Position numbers and translations under genes: made by a program
The notes under the pieces: generated by a model
What the model was told of the DNA's origin: nothing
Databases searched by the model: none
What the model saw: the letters and a program-made list of their open reading frames with translations, nothing else
Assembly (NCBI GenBank): GCA_017398355.1
Contig: JAFQGD010000036.1
Span: forward strand, 1-42,270
DNA from: Akkermansia sp.
GTDB lineage: Bacteria > Verrucomicrobiota > Verrucomicrobiia > Verrucomicrobiales > Akkermansiaceae
Reading direction: 5' to 3'
Length of the DNA: 42,270 nucleotides
In this document: positions 23,101 to 28,123 of the stretch, piece by piece
Numbering within the stretch: the stretch's first letter is position 1
Layout of the letters: the number at the start of each line of letters is the position of its first letter

Positions 23101-23440
23101 TATTTAAATCAATACCGGATTTGGAAGAATTGAGTACAATACCGTCTACCATATAATGAGTACCGGAAACTCTGGCGGCAGCAGACATATCATCTACTGA
23201 GCTACCGGATGCCGAAGCAAACGAGGCCGACGATTCAATACCGGAGCTCAACCATTTGAGCCATTCATCCTCCTCTTTTTCCTCCTCATCTTCGCTGATG
23301 CTTAATGTAATAATTTCATCATCAGGCAAAAGCGCCCCTGTTGCGGATGACGAATAGGCAGGAGCAGGCAACACTGCAGGTGCTGCAGCCATAAGAGCGA
23401 CTATAGCGCGGCGAAGGAGAACGGGAAGATGTAATTTCAT
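8165..23440 (-). CDS. Giant autotransporter with N-terminal IdeS/Mac-like cysteine-protease domain
   Basis: About 5,091 residues from ATG 23440. A signal peptide (KLHLPVLLRR, then a hydrophobic Ala-rich core, to about residue 30) and an acidic linker lead to a domain at ~90-455 resembling the IgG-cleaving IdeS/Mac family: Cys202 in LTCWYQSASNTIQHW, His376 in GGHAISCYGY, Asp398 in VADNEDT. The long passenger has about eight Trp-rich modules and at least ten autotransporter-associated beta-strand motifs of the type NTYTGGTTI..GTL, then five 42-43 residue repeats. The last ~285 residues form an autotransporter barrel ending in SYKF. I chose this ATG because the longer TTG frame begins upstream of the predicted transcript start. 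Surface display is expected; the substrate is unknown. Confidence 0.93.
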   Translation of the reverse strand: MKLHLPVLLRRAIVALMAAAPAVLPAPAYSSSATGALLPDDEIITLSISEDEEEKEEDEWLKWLSSGIESSASFASASGSSVDDMSAAARVSGTHYMVDGIVLNSSKSGIDLNKSVNFYDTSKAYYLYADDDGNILKSDNLYKSLFAAYKQAGYSFDFLGNLKSLLSTSTTSSTYKSYSALRTAIQKDTKFINALLDDHLTCWYQSASNTIQHWLDRYGIFSHSASSMPFGYNYDESLVDDFGGLAALEVSTHFYDYWVDTDGNSTNGFTWFLKGGTYDKQKKRGGGGFFSKYYTNSSTYVENDYLSFYFLNENQYIAEPVASKKAFSDGIKSIFSSVSSGSDVTYFSSPLSLGYGHFEKMYDSEGNAYFVRNGGHAISCYGYTVGSDGYVNCLWVADNEDTGQPQLTLMPYTLTYFNAFESYKNGEPYVLLVNGYIAAILDGWQVYFSNKSDSTYRAVLQELIGIYTPTSLVKMHEEYTDPDNPQVWNGSKSGGMWTGNEVAYNSDELPTTATGWDVYCATGASYGKTYFPTYYTAGRDVKFDDHSTNKKVVLNATGKTITAGDLIVDTSSEYVFTTNNGTSLKVGSLTKSGSGTAKIAGVQVSFSNATLSSGTLALSSSSKLSGSSFSVSKGGVLFSSGKNTLTLTGNLVVNQGGMLKVDSDSSGAFTLGVSKLQFASGAIFNMVLDSSNVTTPLLSLTGALTLGSGTVFQYNTDFNFTEGATYRLVDVDGFSASTLSNVTISGGTLAYENGYIVFKPTASYSWSSGNGTWSPSMWQGKSLKTAGKDVLFSSTGTSSNTVTVSQTVMPGSVSIADGKWSFTSSTSTPGAIDVQNGVVISGDSVVSSSMVFGGSSLQLLDTAQLTYALKNTQTEQSLKLTSKGKLTLSGSTASAALTVKDIQELTGDVVLNGADLILDLSKDTTIAGDISSSNTSSQLALRNDSDSPISYNFTGNVNVAGGIEVGYRGDSSTTTMKYFSTTTMKWNGNLSNRVSLSDLGILELCGEAEISGKIQGNGTLRVASDAEVLFLATSGAPSFANTLSLDIAGFAQIGDLQSGGITGTYASQVNVSGSLYVVQETSWEGSPLYAPALSLANGGQYAIYVRRPTTYSAIEVAEHVMKDVYVSAGSAALARYESSAYVPYGTSIQLQKLRGSGNISLAGCAFGSLTVYELADNAATSFTGNIAVIDNGVDKNGVTNCYHLTSAELGKGSYRLVALEVRGDDAADGRAALGIAGDVTLKGLTSSSSSTYLYSGHMKKDAKTEKTLAPESLVVDEVQRLILNVDSGKSYSFAGSVLGSLNIVKSGLGTQTFSGEFGGFTGNVGVSAGSLVINDSFTADQLIMSSGTRLSSNGTINAGAALMEGGQLSAKTLNLQKGSYSGQNILTADSITLSGVKIQISSAHASSPALTLNALSTSARMSISGISCSLASGLADGEYSLLRYDSRFLNGALAGVENDKSYYDEVGGSGYYTVSSTINGRKYYTLMYHLNTSQRPAADLEWALSSGTWKSGDGASQRAWNTSTADSNFYDGDRVTFSKSGTISISGDVAPASMLVNNTSGTLTFNDGGNGEITGDTSLRKQGSGALSMNLANSYTGGTSIEGGTLITSNSRALGSGTVELKSGTLSLGGSDSSLASALKVTGTGKLESYNASAVSLQKGFELAGGSLSGEKMNVSGGMQLRSGSISNAISADSAVVSGNVSLSGATVFSKGVTLQSGTLTAGGSFQGALVMNGGTFKTTQGFNISSSSGIQLNNGTLQGNFTLTNNGVLDLNKSATLNGRLTLSNGSVDFAKNTKLDVNGTLSITGNTYICVDGAGNRGTYTLATFDSISGNVSLLKLSDDMAVNARFAYSFAVQGSSLIMNVTSAPSDLTWSGGYGIWSPGGGENWQMKTGNGTTLTGQAFYNGDKVTFDGRGTVIVVGDLRPSEVVFSGTQSISLSGEGSIGGSAKVTKKGSGTAVLNQHNTYTGGTYITGGFMMPGGETAFGSGAVYLSGEATLNTGLCRIMNDLYISDGTLVAYDYGGNITVDGFAALGDDTQADQMTLVSGTVYEGSLKDSRLTVQSGNVETLLTGTTSVVKNGSGTAYISQANTYSGGTTLNAGTLVLWNAQSLGTGTVQLNGGTLELQNLAVGNDILAKGGTINGTGAFAGALTVDGALTLKSTFVGTNAEGLVLKSGSISGGALNNASITAKGGTISSAITGNSVLTVENGTVSLSGNNSFTGGVVQNSGTLVANSGTALGAGTVTLNGGTLNMQGFSLANEVEVRGTASLANVDTVTGTLKLTGGKLNSASALTVSGEVEMQSGELATALIGNGSLVKKGSSTATISNSVALSGGIAVEEGQLRATKAFSADVMLNGGRLVLGSAMTMSSGQNICFNGGSLAGSLTTASGAEVELSQSSDMVGNLTLKGGKFISHGHTLTLQGTLTLSASTQIDTDSIGESGDYMLIRYQSISGSTSLLTGIQTDDRVQSSFRLENNALWLSMERVSCQLTWNGGNGTWGASDDTAWSLPSSVKSTDKRFHNGDAVSFTTGGEIELTSHVMPASVTVSGSQDLVFSGAYGIGGNTNIVKTGTGSLTLGKNNTFTGTLHIKQGTVNASASDEAPYNNSFGMGNIRLSGGTVDMKNLQFDNKVTVDANSNFMGGGAFSGDLNVTNATLSGDTLQLGSGATATLQAAVINNDLVGAGGVIVNGSTATLAGSSSYKGDTRVTNGILTSSALMEVGNIYLSNATLNATQGLTVSGGAHLRAINNSTVTADVLVGSKGVLDIAGDSTVNGDITVSGGVLQYESGCLRVEGTLTLDGSCSFDVSNIKKEGLYTLMIYDGLVGNIDQLEVVYGSSVRTQAELIGTDSGLMLSIEGFSRVLNWRSGATGTWQNDGVTTWNYDSTTSTYADGDAVSFTGGGTVTISGEVKPLDVSVSGSSTLTLKGSGSIGGDSVVLRKEGSGSLVMNAANTYAGGTVVSAGTVKAGGVASFGTGDIELQGGQLNLGSYAVSNNIIATGGSLYASAYAGTLSVEGMLQLDGTTSAAGIALKGGTINGASIADTKITIDSGLVYSAVSGASSVLVRGDATLRESNTYTGGTTIESGRLTAGSASSFGSGQVLIQGGQLDMNGCAIRNTVKVQGIADVLNSSSFAGTLVMNGGSLSGDALKVGALELHSGLIENTLRGGSSSAPISITKQGNGDAMLSGDCSQLYATTVINGGTLRVEQNAWASDVIINAGLFAVNDMAFTANTLQFAGGQASGNIQLRQNGHLALGVDAMLAGNLTLDGGKITYGGSALRVEGVLTLASDVQINVASLKEGVYELFSCSDVVGSLDHLKLANDNSRVKYTTRAEAGTVYLEIAEMGGTLSWQTGNGVWADDIPGNWMLGGSGTSFMKGDSVEFAQGGVVTISGDVNPRDISVSGSAEVVFSGSGSIAGDAALVKSGPGTLRVATHNAYTGGTTLNGGTIVVESKYALGVGNITLNGGTLNLGSYDIDNDIVANGGSLSSTVYDGNFTVQGAVALSGSLLGSVRLQNNGSLSGGALQGAHIESYGATINSSISGGSSVYVYDNTTLGGNNTFTGKTYLVSGELSLMSDTALGNSTLMISGGSLNANQHDISQHVTITGDTVLKNIGAIRSDNYVDVSVQNATVSGDALRIYGGSDLVLSNCTIKNDLIGISESFLRPYVTIDGDTVLGGDCSQFDANVNVYQGDLRIENSTGWCAKISVFSGASITVDHLQVAHSYLDLYGGLVNGHVTVSNGEWLSVVKSSRITGDLNFADGKLWSDLNAVLTVEGSLTLGSGFQVSLTDATPGLHELIRFDSLVGDLSDYEIEYLDRNLEGKLVIEGNSLYMEVASLVPVAAANLTWAGNDGVWNSTATNWLDPDGKTVSYTDGMPVHFATGGNVTLSGTLQPGEVEVSGSAALVFTGSGSIAGAGSLQKSGSGSLTMNATNTYTGGTTISAGKVIAGGAKSFGSGDILLSGGALQLGDYAVANNIDAKTASLSGTNYQGTLTVNGNLSLGSNTTAGKVLLKSGGLSSGSLCNTTIEAYGGSLSSALAGRVELIGHDYKFSSVLQNQGTLVMSGSFDASGLTLQSSNASYVSAAGKTGSDGFLKAGSYSVTLVNGGTVQNNGAIIKHGSLGMTLGSNGIATAPGAVDYSTYYLKSAVTEKLSTIVGAAGDKLTSISITGGVLNLDCSTAADLLFDGGNLSLSGNSAISIGDIDFNQKTTLSLNKTYAQGEHLLFSVSGDRITNANNLSLSEVYVGDLEYSLNWSGKNLYLGVTERTSQNLIAAPDMDCWYTTDYSGWWVNERGESAVYHDGDHVLINNNKKLEILDDLKPGSVTFDCSKSVKLFAKYDDCYIGGEARLIKKGLGALSITLANRYSGGTFLEAGTLTAGVADAFGTGAITVTGGILNLANKAVRNDIELAGSAVVKGGKNYAGTFKLSSGQMLKGSQLNVQNSAILAGGIVNGKLSGTGNVAVTGNVFLDSKGSIVTNALTLKEGAVLTTSAKGLSMNAKLSRLFIDDKAKLNLGGKLSAYSLSLASGTLDVIGTKATPITLKGDITLTDGAELLGNGKISGYNLSMKDASKLDVSFSKPQSIAMKGGITLASGSSLNLDGKLSANYLSLQESNIKLDSFKPQSVSVKGAVSLVNKSNMSLHGKLSAASLSLQNGSTLNILGGKPQSASIKGSLTIGSGSQLCIHGKLSAGSLSMQNGASIVLSGAKPATIAVKGALTLNSGSSIFLNYDFELGKTYNLISYKGYAQVGNLYSIFGVSAEDCFLADTGKAITLTVTNEWNPQEPEMADVQSGATGAERNPLLVNEPSSPAKRVADAVVQANWAQFDASRAFMGAIAGRSMATLLGAGERAVWASAIGDSSRYSTAGGHAGADTNISGGALGIESKIGQNSLLGMAVGNSWANISPHGFSKIEQDTTHLAVYGQTSWKNGMSLNWSTAYGRSESELQSVEWNQKHLQVDGRVSYARTVGEQADVRVFSGLQYYASDSGSVENAETGSLQNLRAEVGVGASRNSGKWGVYGEMALHQDVVRHNPITDFDGSRTGGMNPGRFGFNITAGATYSLSEHWSLNASYTGEFVENANIHSANVGASYKF
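9280..9916 (-). repeat. Five tandem 42-43 residue repeats in the passenger
   Basis: Units of about 126-129 bp encode the pattern (L/M)xxxGK(L/I)SxxxLSLxxG..., KPQSxxxKGxxTLxSGS. They lie between the last beta-strand module and the barrel and probably form a regular beta stalk just outside the membrane. Confidence 0.75.
20486..20528 (-). repeat. 24-bp tandem duplication inside the autotransporter gene
   Basis: The 19-mer TTTCATCGTTGTGGTAGAG occurs at 20486-20504 and 20510-20528, a 24-bp period. It encodes STTTMKYF followed by STTTMKWN, an in-frame 8-residue duplication, probably recent. Confidence 0.9.
22060..23150 (-). other. IdeS/Mac-like cysteine-protease domain coding region
   Basis: This encodes residues ~95-460 of the autotransporter. 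The putative nucleophile codon is 22835-22837 (TGC). The spacing and context C-x3-(A/S)-x-(G/S)-N-x-(L/I)-x-H-W, plus the His and Asp blocks, match remembered IdeS (Cys94, His262, Asp284/286). The oxyanion-hole Lys84 has no exact counterpart; a Lys two positions further upstream may substitute. Confidence 0.7.
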
Positions 23441-23477
23441 GGTAGCAAAAATTGATATGACAATCGGAACGTGCAAT

Positions 23478-23507
23478 AGTATACAAGGTACATGTGCATA
23501 TTGCCAA
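23478..23507 (-). promoter_or_regulatory. Promoter of the autotransporter gene
   Basis: Minus strand -35 TTGGCA (23502-23507), 18-bp spacer, -10 TATACT (23478-23483). Predicted start is about 23471, giving a ~31-nt leader, longer than most leaders in this window. Confidence 0.75.
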
Positions 23508-23617
23508 GAAAAAAATACTTATTTACATTTTTTCATCGTGAAACAAGGCGCTCTTCTTCAAGACGCTCCGGGGCAAGCGCATCTTTTGCACAAATTGCTT
23601 GCAAATTTGCGTTTTTT

Positions 23618-23661
23618 GTTCTGTTCAATGTCCACAGAACGTGCTAGAATAAGTTCTGGAC
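23618..23661 (+). promoter_or_regulatory. MATE gene promoter with three GTTCTG/CAGAAC half-sites
   Basis: -10 TAGAAT (23645-23650), predicted start about 23657, five bases before ATG 23662; the -35 is weak (TGTTCA 23622-23627). Half-sites GTTCTG (23618), CAGAAC (23635) and GTTCTG (23653) alternate in orientation at 17-18 bp steps across the promoter, a plausible repressor operator. Confidence 0.5.
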
Positions 23662-25152
23662 ATGAGTGTAGGTGACGGGCGAGAAGGGAAAGTGCGCGCA
23701 GCACTCCTCAAGGGTGAACTCGGTGGCAAGTTGGCAGGTCTGAGTTTACCCCGGCAGATTGTGTCCATTGCACTCTGGCCGCTGATGGAGCAGGTGATGA
23801 GTTTCATATGCGCCTCCACCTCCCTTTTCCTTGCCACCCACATGGGGACCTCCGGCGAGGTGACGGAAAAAATAGCATCCGGCATAGGGGTGACAGGATA
23901 CGTCATGTGGCTGGGCTTTCTGATGCAAAGCGCCGTCGGTATGGGGGCTACTGCCATCGTGAGCCGAATGACCGGAGCCCGGCGTTTTGGGGAGGCGAAC
24001 TATGTGGCCAACCAAGCCGCCGTGCTGGGCTTGTTGGCCGGCATTCTTTCTGCCCTGCTCATGTATGCGACTGCCGAATTTCTCGTGGCAGATGTACTGC
24101 AACTGAGTGATTTAGCGCGGGATGTAGCCTTAGAATACATGCACACCGGGTGCTGGGTAGCTATTTTCTCCGGCGTAGTGTTCGCCGTGAATGCTGCGCT
24201 GAGAGGCTCGGGAGACACGCGCACACCTTTCTTCATCATGCTGGCGGTAGATGGCTTCAATATCGTATTCAGTCTTCTGCTGGTCAAGGTATTCGGGCTT
24301 TTCATTCAGGGCTTGGCCTTGGGTATGGTGGCCGGCATGGCAGTAGCGGCCGCCATATTGGTGGGCATTTTACTGCGCCGTTCATGGAGCATGCGCCGCC
24401 AGCTGGCAGGGGCAGATTTGGACAGCTACGCTGCCGCTCGCGAGAAAAATTATGCGCCGGAACTCTTCCTGCAAGCCCGTTCCCTCAAACCGGATTTTTC
24501 CATCATCTACCGCATCCTCTCCATCGGGCTTCCCCAAGCGTTGGAGGTGGGCGGCATCTGGCTCATTCAGATATACGTGCTGCGGGTCATCTCTGCATTG
24601 GGAGATGCCAGTGTCGGTGCACACAACATAGCCATTCGCATTGAATCCATGAGCTTCCTGCCGGGCTTTGCCATCGGCATGGCCGGTGCCACCCTCGTGG
24701 GGCAATACTTGGGGACAGGCAGTGTGCGCATGGCATTGGCCACGGTGCGCCGCTGTATACTGTATAGCGTGTTCTTCATGGGCTGCATGGGGATAGTTTT
24801 CTTCCTCTTCCCGGGCTTTTTCGCTGAAATTTTTGCGGCCAACTCAGAAAGCTTGCTACGAGAAACCATACCGGTGGTGCAGATTTTCTTGTTGGCAGAG
24901 CCGTTTTATGCAGCAATGCTCATTCTCAAGATGTGTCTGCGCGGCTCGGGAGACACACGGCGGGTCATGTTCGTATCCTACGGCTGCATGGGATTCTTCC
25001 GCGTATTCTGCCTCATGATGTGGAATTACCTGTGGCCGGAGACCCTTACCCTGCCCGGCATTTGGGTTCTCTTCACCGTGGATATGGCGGTGGAATACTT
25101 CATCCTCAACCGCATTTTGTGCAAGCTTAAATGGGCTCGCCGCAAAGTTTAA
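23662..25152 (+). CDS. MATE-family multidrug/cation antiporter
   Basis: 496 residues with about twelve hydrophobic segments in two pseudo-symmetric halves, the MATE layout. Family marks include the ALRGSGDTRTPFFIM motif in the first half, the echoed CLRGSGDTRRVMF in the second, and the GMGATAIVSRMTGARRFGEA loop after an early helix. MATE proteins sit in the inner membrane and export drugs or metabolites using Na+ or H+ gradients. Substrate and coupling ion cannot be read here. It is a single-gene unit divergent from the autotransporter and convergent with tmk. Its promoter carries repeated half-sites suggesting local control, and ATG 23662 lies only five bases after the predicted transcript start. 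Confidence 0.92.
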   Translation: MSVGDGREGKVRAALLKGELGGKLAGLSLPRQIVSIALWPLMEQVMSFICASTSLFLATHMGTSGEVTEKIASGIGVTGYVMWLGFLMQSAVGMGATAIVSRMTGARRFGEANYVANQAAVLGLLAGILSALLMYATAEFLVADVLQLSDLARDVALEYMHTGCWVAIFSGVVFAVNAALRGSGDTRTPFFIMLAVDGFNIVFSLLLVKVFGLFIQGLALGMVAGMAVAAAILVGILLRRSWSMRRQLAGADLDSYAAAREKNYAPELFLQARSLKPDFSIIYRILSIGLPQALEVGGIWLIQIYVLRVISALGDASVGAHNIAIRIESMSFLPGFAIGMAGATLVGQYLGTGSVRMALATVRRCILYSVFFMGCMGIVFFLFPGFFAEIFAANSESLLRETIPVVQIFLLAEPFYAAMLILKMCLRGSGDTRRVMFVSYGCMGFFRVFCLMMWNYLWPETLTLPGIWVLFTVDMAVEYFILNRILCKLKWARRKV

Positions 25153-25181
25153 TTCCGCCCGGCACATCACTCCGAGCGGAA
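25153..25181. terminator. Hairpin between convergent MATE and tmk genes
   Basis: TTCCGC-C-CGG pairs with CCG-A-GCGGAA around a 9-nt loop (one mismatch). Only weak T-rich flanks are present. Its position between convergent genes favours a terminator. Confidence 0.4.
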
Positions 25182-25227
25182 CACGCTTTCTATCAAAATC
25201 CGTTTACGAAGGGAGGGCAATTTCCCA

Positions 25228-25845
25228 TCACACCCCCAGCTCTTGGCGCACAATGTCACGCACGCGAGCTTGAGTTTCGTTGACGGAGCCATCTGCCTCA
25301 ATGCGGTGCAGCCACGGCATTTCCATAGCCGAGTACACATCCGCACAGGCTTGCAGGAAAGGCTCGTTTTCAAAGGCATCATGCCCATTGCCGCGTGCAT
25401 TCATTCGCTGCATAGCCATCTCCAACGGAATATCAAGCCAGAAAGCCACATCGGGCACCGTGGCAAATTCCTCATTCCACTGGCGAATTTCCTCCACATT
25501 GGCTCCACTGGCCCCTTGGTAGGCCATCATAGAAAGATAGTAGCGATCCAGCAGCACCCAGGTGCCGGCTTCCAACGCAGGCTCAATAAAATCCCGCACA
25601 TGCTCACGGCGATCCTGCAGCAAACAGGCAATCTCTTCTTCTATGCTCAGGCGCTCCCCGGAAATGGCCGCCTGCCTCACTTTCATCCCCCACTTTCCAC
25701 GGGTGGGCTCAAAATCCGTTACTACTTCGATTCCTCTTGCTCGCAAATACTGAGCCAAAAGCTGAATCTGAGTTGATTTGCCTGTGCCGTCAATACCTTC
25801 AAAGACGACCAGGCGACCACGTAGGTGAGGCGAATCCGGTTCCAT
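25228..25845 (-). CDS. tmk: Thymidylate kinase (dTMP kinase)
   Basis: 205 residues, the usual size. The P-loop GIDGTGKST lies at residues 17-25, the DR(Y/F) dTMP-binding motif appears as LLDRYYLSMMAYQGA, and an Arg-containing lid follows (RMNARGNGHDAFE). The canonical EPGG loop reads EPTRGKWG here. The enzyme converts dTMP to dTDP for DNA synthesis in the cytoplasm. I chose ATG 25845, five bases below the predicted start of a promoter (TTGATG, 17 bp, TACGCT), because the longer GTG frame at 25866 lies inside that promoter. The gene is divergent from the ABC ATPase and stands alone. Confidence 0.94.
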   Translation of the reverse strand: MEPDSPHLRGRLVVFEGIDGTGKSTQIQLLAQYLRARGIEVVTDFEPTRGKWGMKVRQAAISGERLSIEEEIACLLQDRREHVRDFIEPALEAGTWVLLDRYYLSMMAYQGASGANVEEIRQWNEEFATVPDVAFWLDIPLEMAMQRMNARGNGHDAFENEPFLQACADVYSAMEMPWLHRIEADGSVNETQARVRDIVRQELGV

Positions 25846-25856
25846 AAGTGCCTTGC

Positions 25857-25885
25857 AGCGTAGCACAGCCCCCCAGCTGCATCAA
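25857..25885 (-). promoter_or_regulatory. Promoter of tmk
   Basis: Minus strand -35 TTGATG (25880-25885), 17-bp spacer, -10 TACGCT (25857-25862). Predicted leader is five bases. Confidence 0.6.
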
Positions 25886-25927
25886 GCACAAAATGCGTGT
25901 TCAAAAGCAAAATTCACGCTTCCGTGC

Positions 25928-25956
25928 TTGCAATGGCTTCCGCCGCGTGGTAGAGT
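25928..25956 (+). promoter_or_regulatory. Promoter of the ABC ATPase-tatC unit
   Basis: -35 TTGCAA (25928-25933), 17-bp spacer, -10 TAGAGT (25951-25956). Predicted start is about 25963, a 17-nt leader before ATG 25980. Confidence 0.65.
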
Positions 25957-25979
25957 TCTCTGCGAATCTATTTATCCCC

Positions 25980-26993
25980 ATGCGAAATATATTGGAAATA
26001 TCACGCCTGCGCATGCACTTCCCGGTGCGCCAGGGCATTTTTTCCCGCAAAAAGGGGGTCATCAAAGCGGTGGATGATGTCTCATTCACCATTGCCCCCG
26101 GGGAGACCTTGGGGCTGGTTGGTGAAAGCGGTTGTGGCAAAAGCACCATAGGGCGCTGTCTTGTACGCCTCTTGGAGCCTACGGATGGCTGTATTCGCCT
26201 CATGGGCAAAGATATAACCCACCGACCGCAATGGATGCTGCGGGGCGCGCGCAAACGCGTGCAAATGGTCTTCCAAGACCCTGCCAGCTCTCTGGATCCG
26301 CGCATGGATGTGCGCCACATCATCTCCGAACCGCTGGACATACGCCACACCGGCTCACGCCAAAGCCGCCGCAAGCGGGTTGATGCACTGCTGGATTTGG
26401 TAGGACTACCACAAAACGCAGCAGATAAGTTTCCCCATGAGTTTTCCGGGGGACAGCGCCAACGCATTGGCATCGCGCGTGCGCTGGCGCAAAACCCGCA
26501 ACTTCTCATTCTGGATGAACCGGTAAGCGCGCTGGATGTTTCCGTTCAGTCCCAAGTACTTAACCTGCTGCTGGATTTGCAAAAGGAGCTGAACCTTGCC
26601 TACCTGTTCATCTCGCACGATTTATCTGTTGTACGCCATATTTCCGACCGCGTGGCTGTCATGTATCTCGGCAAAATCGTAGAAATGGCCGGAGCAGACC
26701 AGCTCTACGAACGCCCTCGCCACGCCTACACCAAAGCACTCATGACAGCCATCCCCAAGCCGGATCCGGCTCAGCGCTCTACCATCCATGTGCTGCCGGG
26801 GGATGTACCCTCCCCCATTGACCCGCCACCGGGTAGCGCATTCGGCAGGCGCATCAACCATCCCTACTTGGAGGCCACCTATGGCATGGATTTGACTCCG
26901 CTTGAAATCGAGCCCGGCCATTGGGTCGCCCCCGACCCCTGCGCCATCTCACTGGCAGACCTCACCAAACTCGGCATCGACATTTACCAATAA
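25980..26993 (+). CDS. Oligopeptide/dipeptide-type ABC transporter ATPase (OppF/DppF-like)
   Basis: 337 residues. Walker A GESGCGKST, Q-loop VFQDPASSLDPRM, signature FSGGQRQRIGIARAL, Walker B LLILDEPVSALD and the H-loop LFISHDLSVVRH are all present. A C-terminal oligopeptide-transporter extension with the HAYTKAL motif follows. Members power import of peptides or nickel as the F-type partner. No permease, D-type ATPase or binding protein is nearby, so it is an orphan here and its partners must be elsewhere. I chose ATG 25980 below the promoter; the longer frame adds 44 residues without family similarity. The stop overlaps the tatC start (TAATG). Confidence 0.92.
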   Translation: MRNILEISRLRMHFPVRQGIFSRKKGVIKAVDDVSFTIAPGETLGLVGESGCGKSTIGRCLVRLLEPTDGCIRLMGKDITHRPQWMLRGARKRVQMVFQDPASSLDPRMDVRHIISEPLDIRHTGSRQSRRKRVDALLDLVGLPQNAADKFPHEFSGGQRQRIGIARALAQNPQLLILDEPVSALDVSVQSQVLNLLLDLQKELNLAYLFISHDLSVVRHISDRVAVMYLGKIVEMAGADQLYERPRHAYTKALMTAIPKPDPAQRSTIHVLPGDVPSPIDPPPGSAFGRRINHPYLEATYGMDLTPLEIEPGHWVAPDPCAISLADLTKLGIDIYQ

Positions 26994-28090
26994 TGTTCGT
27001 GCTTAAACACATCTTTCGACTGCGAGAAAGCAGCAGCCAGTACCCGCCCACTCCGGATGGCGACATGCCCTTCTTGGATCACTTGGAAGACCTGCGCCGC
27101 ACCATCATCCGCATGGCGCTCACCCTCTTGATTTCCATGCTACTGTGTTTTGGCTTTGCCCCCGCGCTCATGCAGATATTGCGCCAGCCCATCGAATCCG
27201 TATGGCAAGAGCATGCCTGCTCACTCCTACCGGCCGGCACCAACGCGCAAGAATGGCAACAAGCCCGCACCTTGGCAAGCATGCAGCCCGCACTCCCCCC
27301 CGCTGCATACCAAGCCGTCCTATCCGCAGCTCCCCCGCACGTACGCCAACTGGCAGAAACCATCCCTTTGGCACAAGCCGCCGCCCTGCTCCCTGAGGCG
27401 AAGCAAACCGCCTTTTTGACCCAACATTGCCCAAGCGCTCATGCCACCGCGCTGGCCACCCAACTCCTGCAAGCGCCCGACTTGCTCGCGCCCGTGCAAA
27501 CAGATGTGCGACTGATGAGCGCCTTTCACCCCGGTGAGGCCTTCTTGCTCTCCCTGCACTTAGCCTTCTTCTGCGGGCTCATCTGCGCTTTCCCTCTGCT
27601 GCTCTACTTTGCCCTGCGATTCATCATCCCCGGCCTGCTGGAACATGAGCGCCGGCTCCTCTACAAATGTATTGCTGCGGGTTCCTTCCTCTTTCTGGGC
27701 GGCTGCGCCTTTGCTTACTTTGGCTTACTGCCACGCGTACTTTCCTTTTTCTACAACTACTCTCTTGATTTAGGCATTGCCAACGACTGGCGCATTGGCT
27801 ACTACCTCACCTTTGCAGCCAAACTCGTATTTGTCACCGGCGCCATCTTCGAGCTCCCCGTCATCATCATCCCCCTCATCCAATTAGGCATTCTGCACTA
27901 CGATTTCATGCGTCGCACCCGTGCCTACGCGCTCGTGGCCTGCTTTGCCCTCGCCCTCTTCCTTGCCCCGGCCCCGGACCCCGGCACCATGTTCCTGCTC
28001 GCCCTGCCCCTCTATCTCCTCTACGAAAGCTGCATCATCTTCGCTTTCCTCCACAAACGCGCCCTTTCCCGCAAAGAAAAAGCCGCGTAA
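26993..28090 (+). CDS. tatC: Sec-independent protein translocase TatC with large periplasmic insertion
   Basis: 365 residues against about 258 in E. coli. The N-terminal MPFLDHLEDLRRTI holds the conserved Glu (residue 32), and the second conserved patch reads FIIPGLLEHERRLLY (Glu218). Six hydrophobic segments in the usual order end with the APAPDPGTMFLLALPLYLLYE region. The extra length is one block of about 100 residues (~70-168), Ala/Gln/Leu-rich, in the first periplasmic loop. TatC binds twin-arginine signal peptides and is the core of the Tat exporter of folded proteins. No tatA/tatB is in the window. ATG 26993 overlaps the upstream stop (TAATG), implying coupling. Confidence 0.93.
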   Translation: MFVLKHIFRLRESSSQYPPTPDGDMPFLDHLEDLRRTIIRMALTLLISMLLCFGFAPALMQILRQPIESVWQEHACSLLPAGTNAQEWQQARTLASMQPALPPAAYQAVLSAAPPHVRQLAETIPLAQAAALLPEAKQTAFLTQHCPSAHATALATQLLQAPDLLAPVQTDVRLMSAFHPGEAFLLSLHLAFFCGLICAFPLLLYFALRFIIPGLLEHERRLLYKCIAAGSFLFLGGCAFAYFGLLPRVLSFFYNYSLDLGIANDWRIGYYLTFAAKLVFVTGAIFELPVIIIPLIQLGILHYDFMRRTRAYALVACFALALFLAPAPDPGTMFLLALPLYLLYESCIIFAFLHKRALSRKEKAA

Positions 28091-28123
28091 CCATCTCTGA
28101 TTACGCGAACTTTCCTTAGCAAG

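Noticed and set aside
23441..23476. Longer start (TTG) for the autotransporter
   Set aside because: The TTG lies directly against the -10 element, upstream of the predicted transcript start; the ATG at 23440 begins a typical signal peptide.
23618..23640. LexA-type SOS box upstream of the MATE gene
   Set aside because: The half-sites are 11-12 bases apart rather than the four expected for the Verrucomicrobia LexA motif as I remember it.
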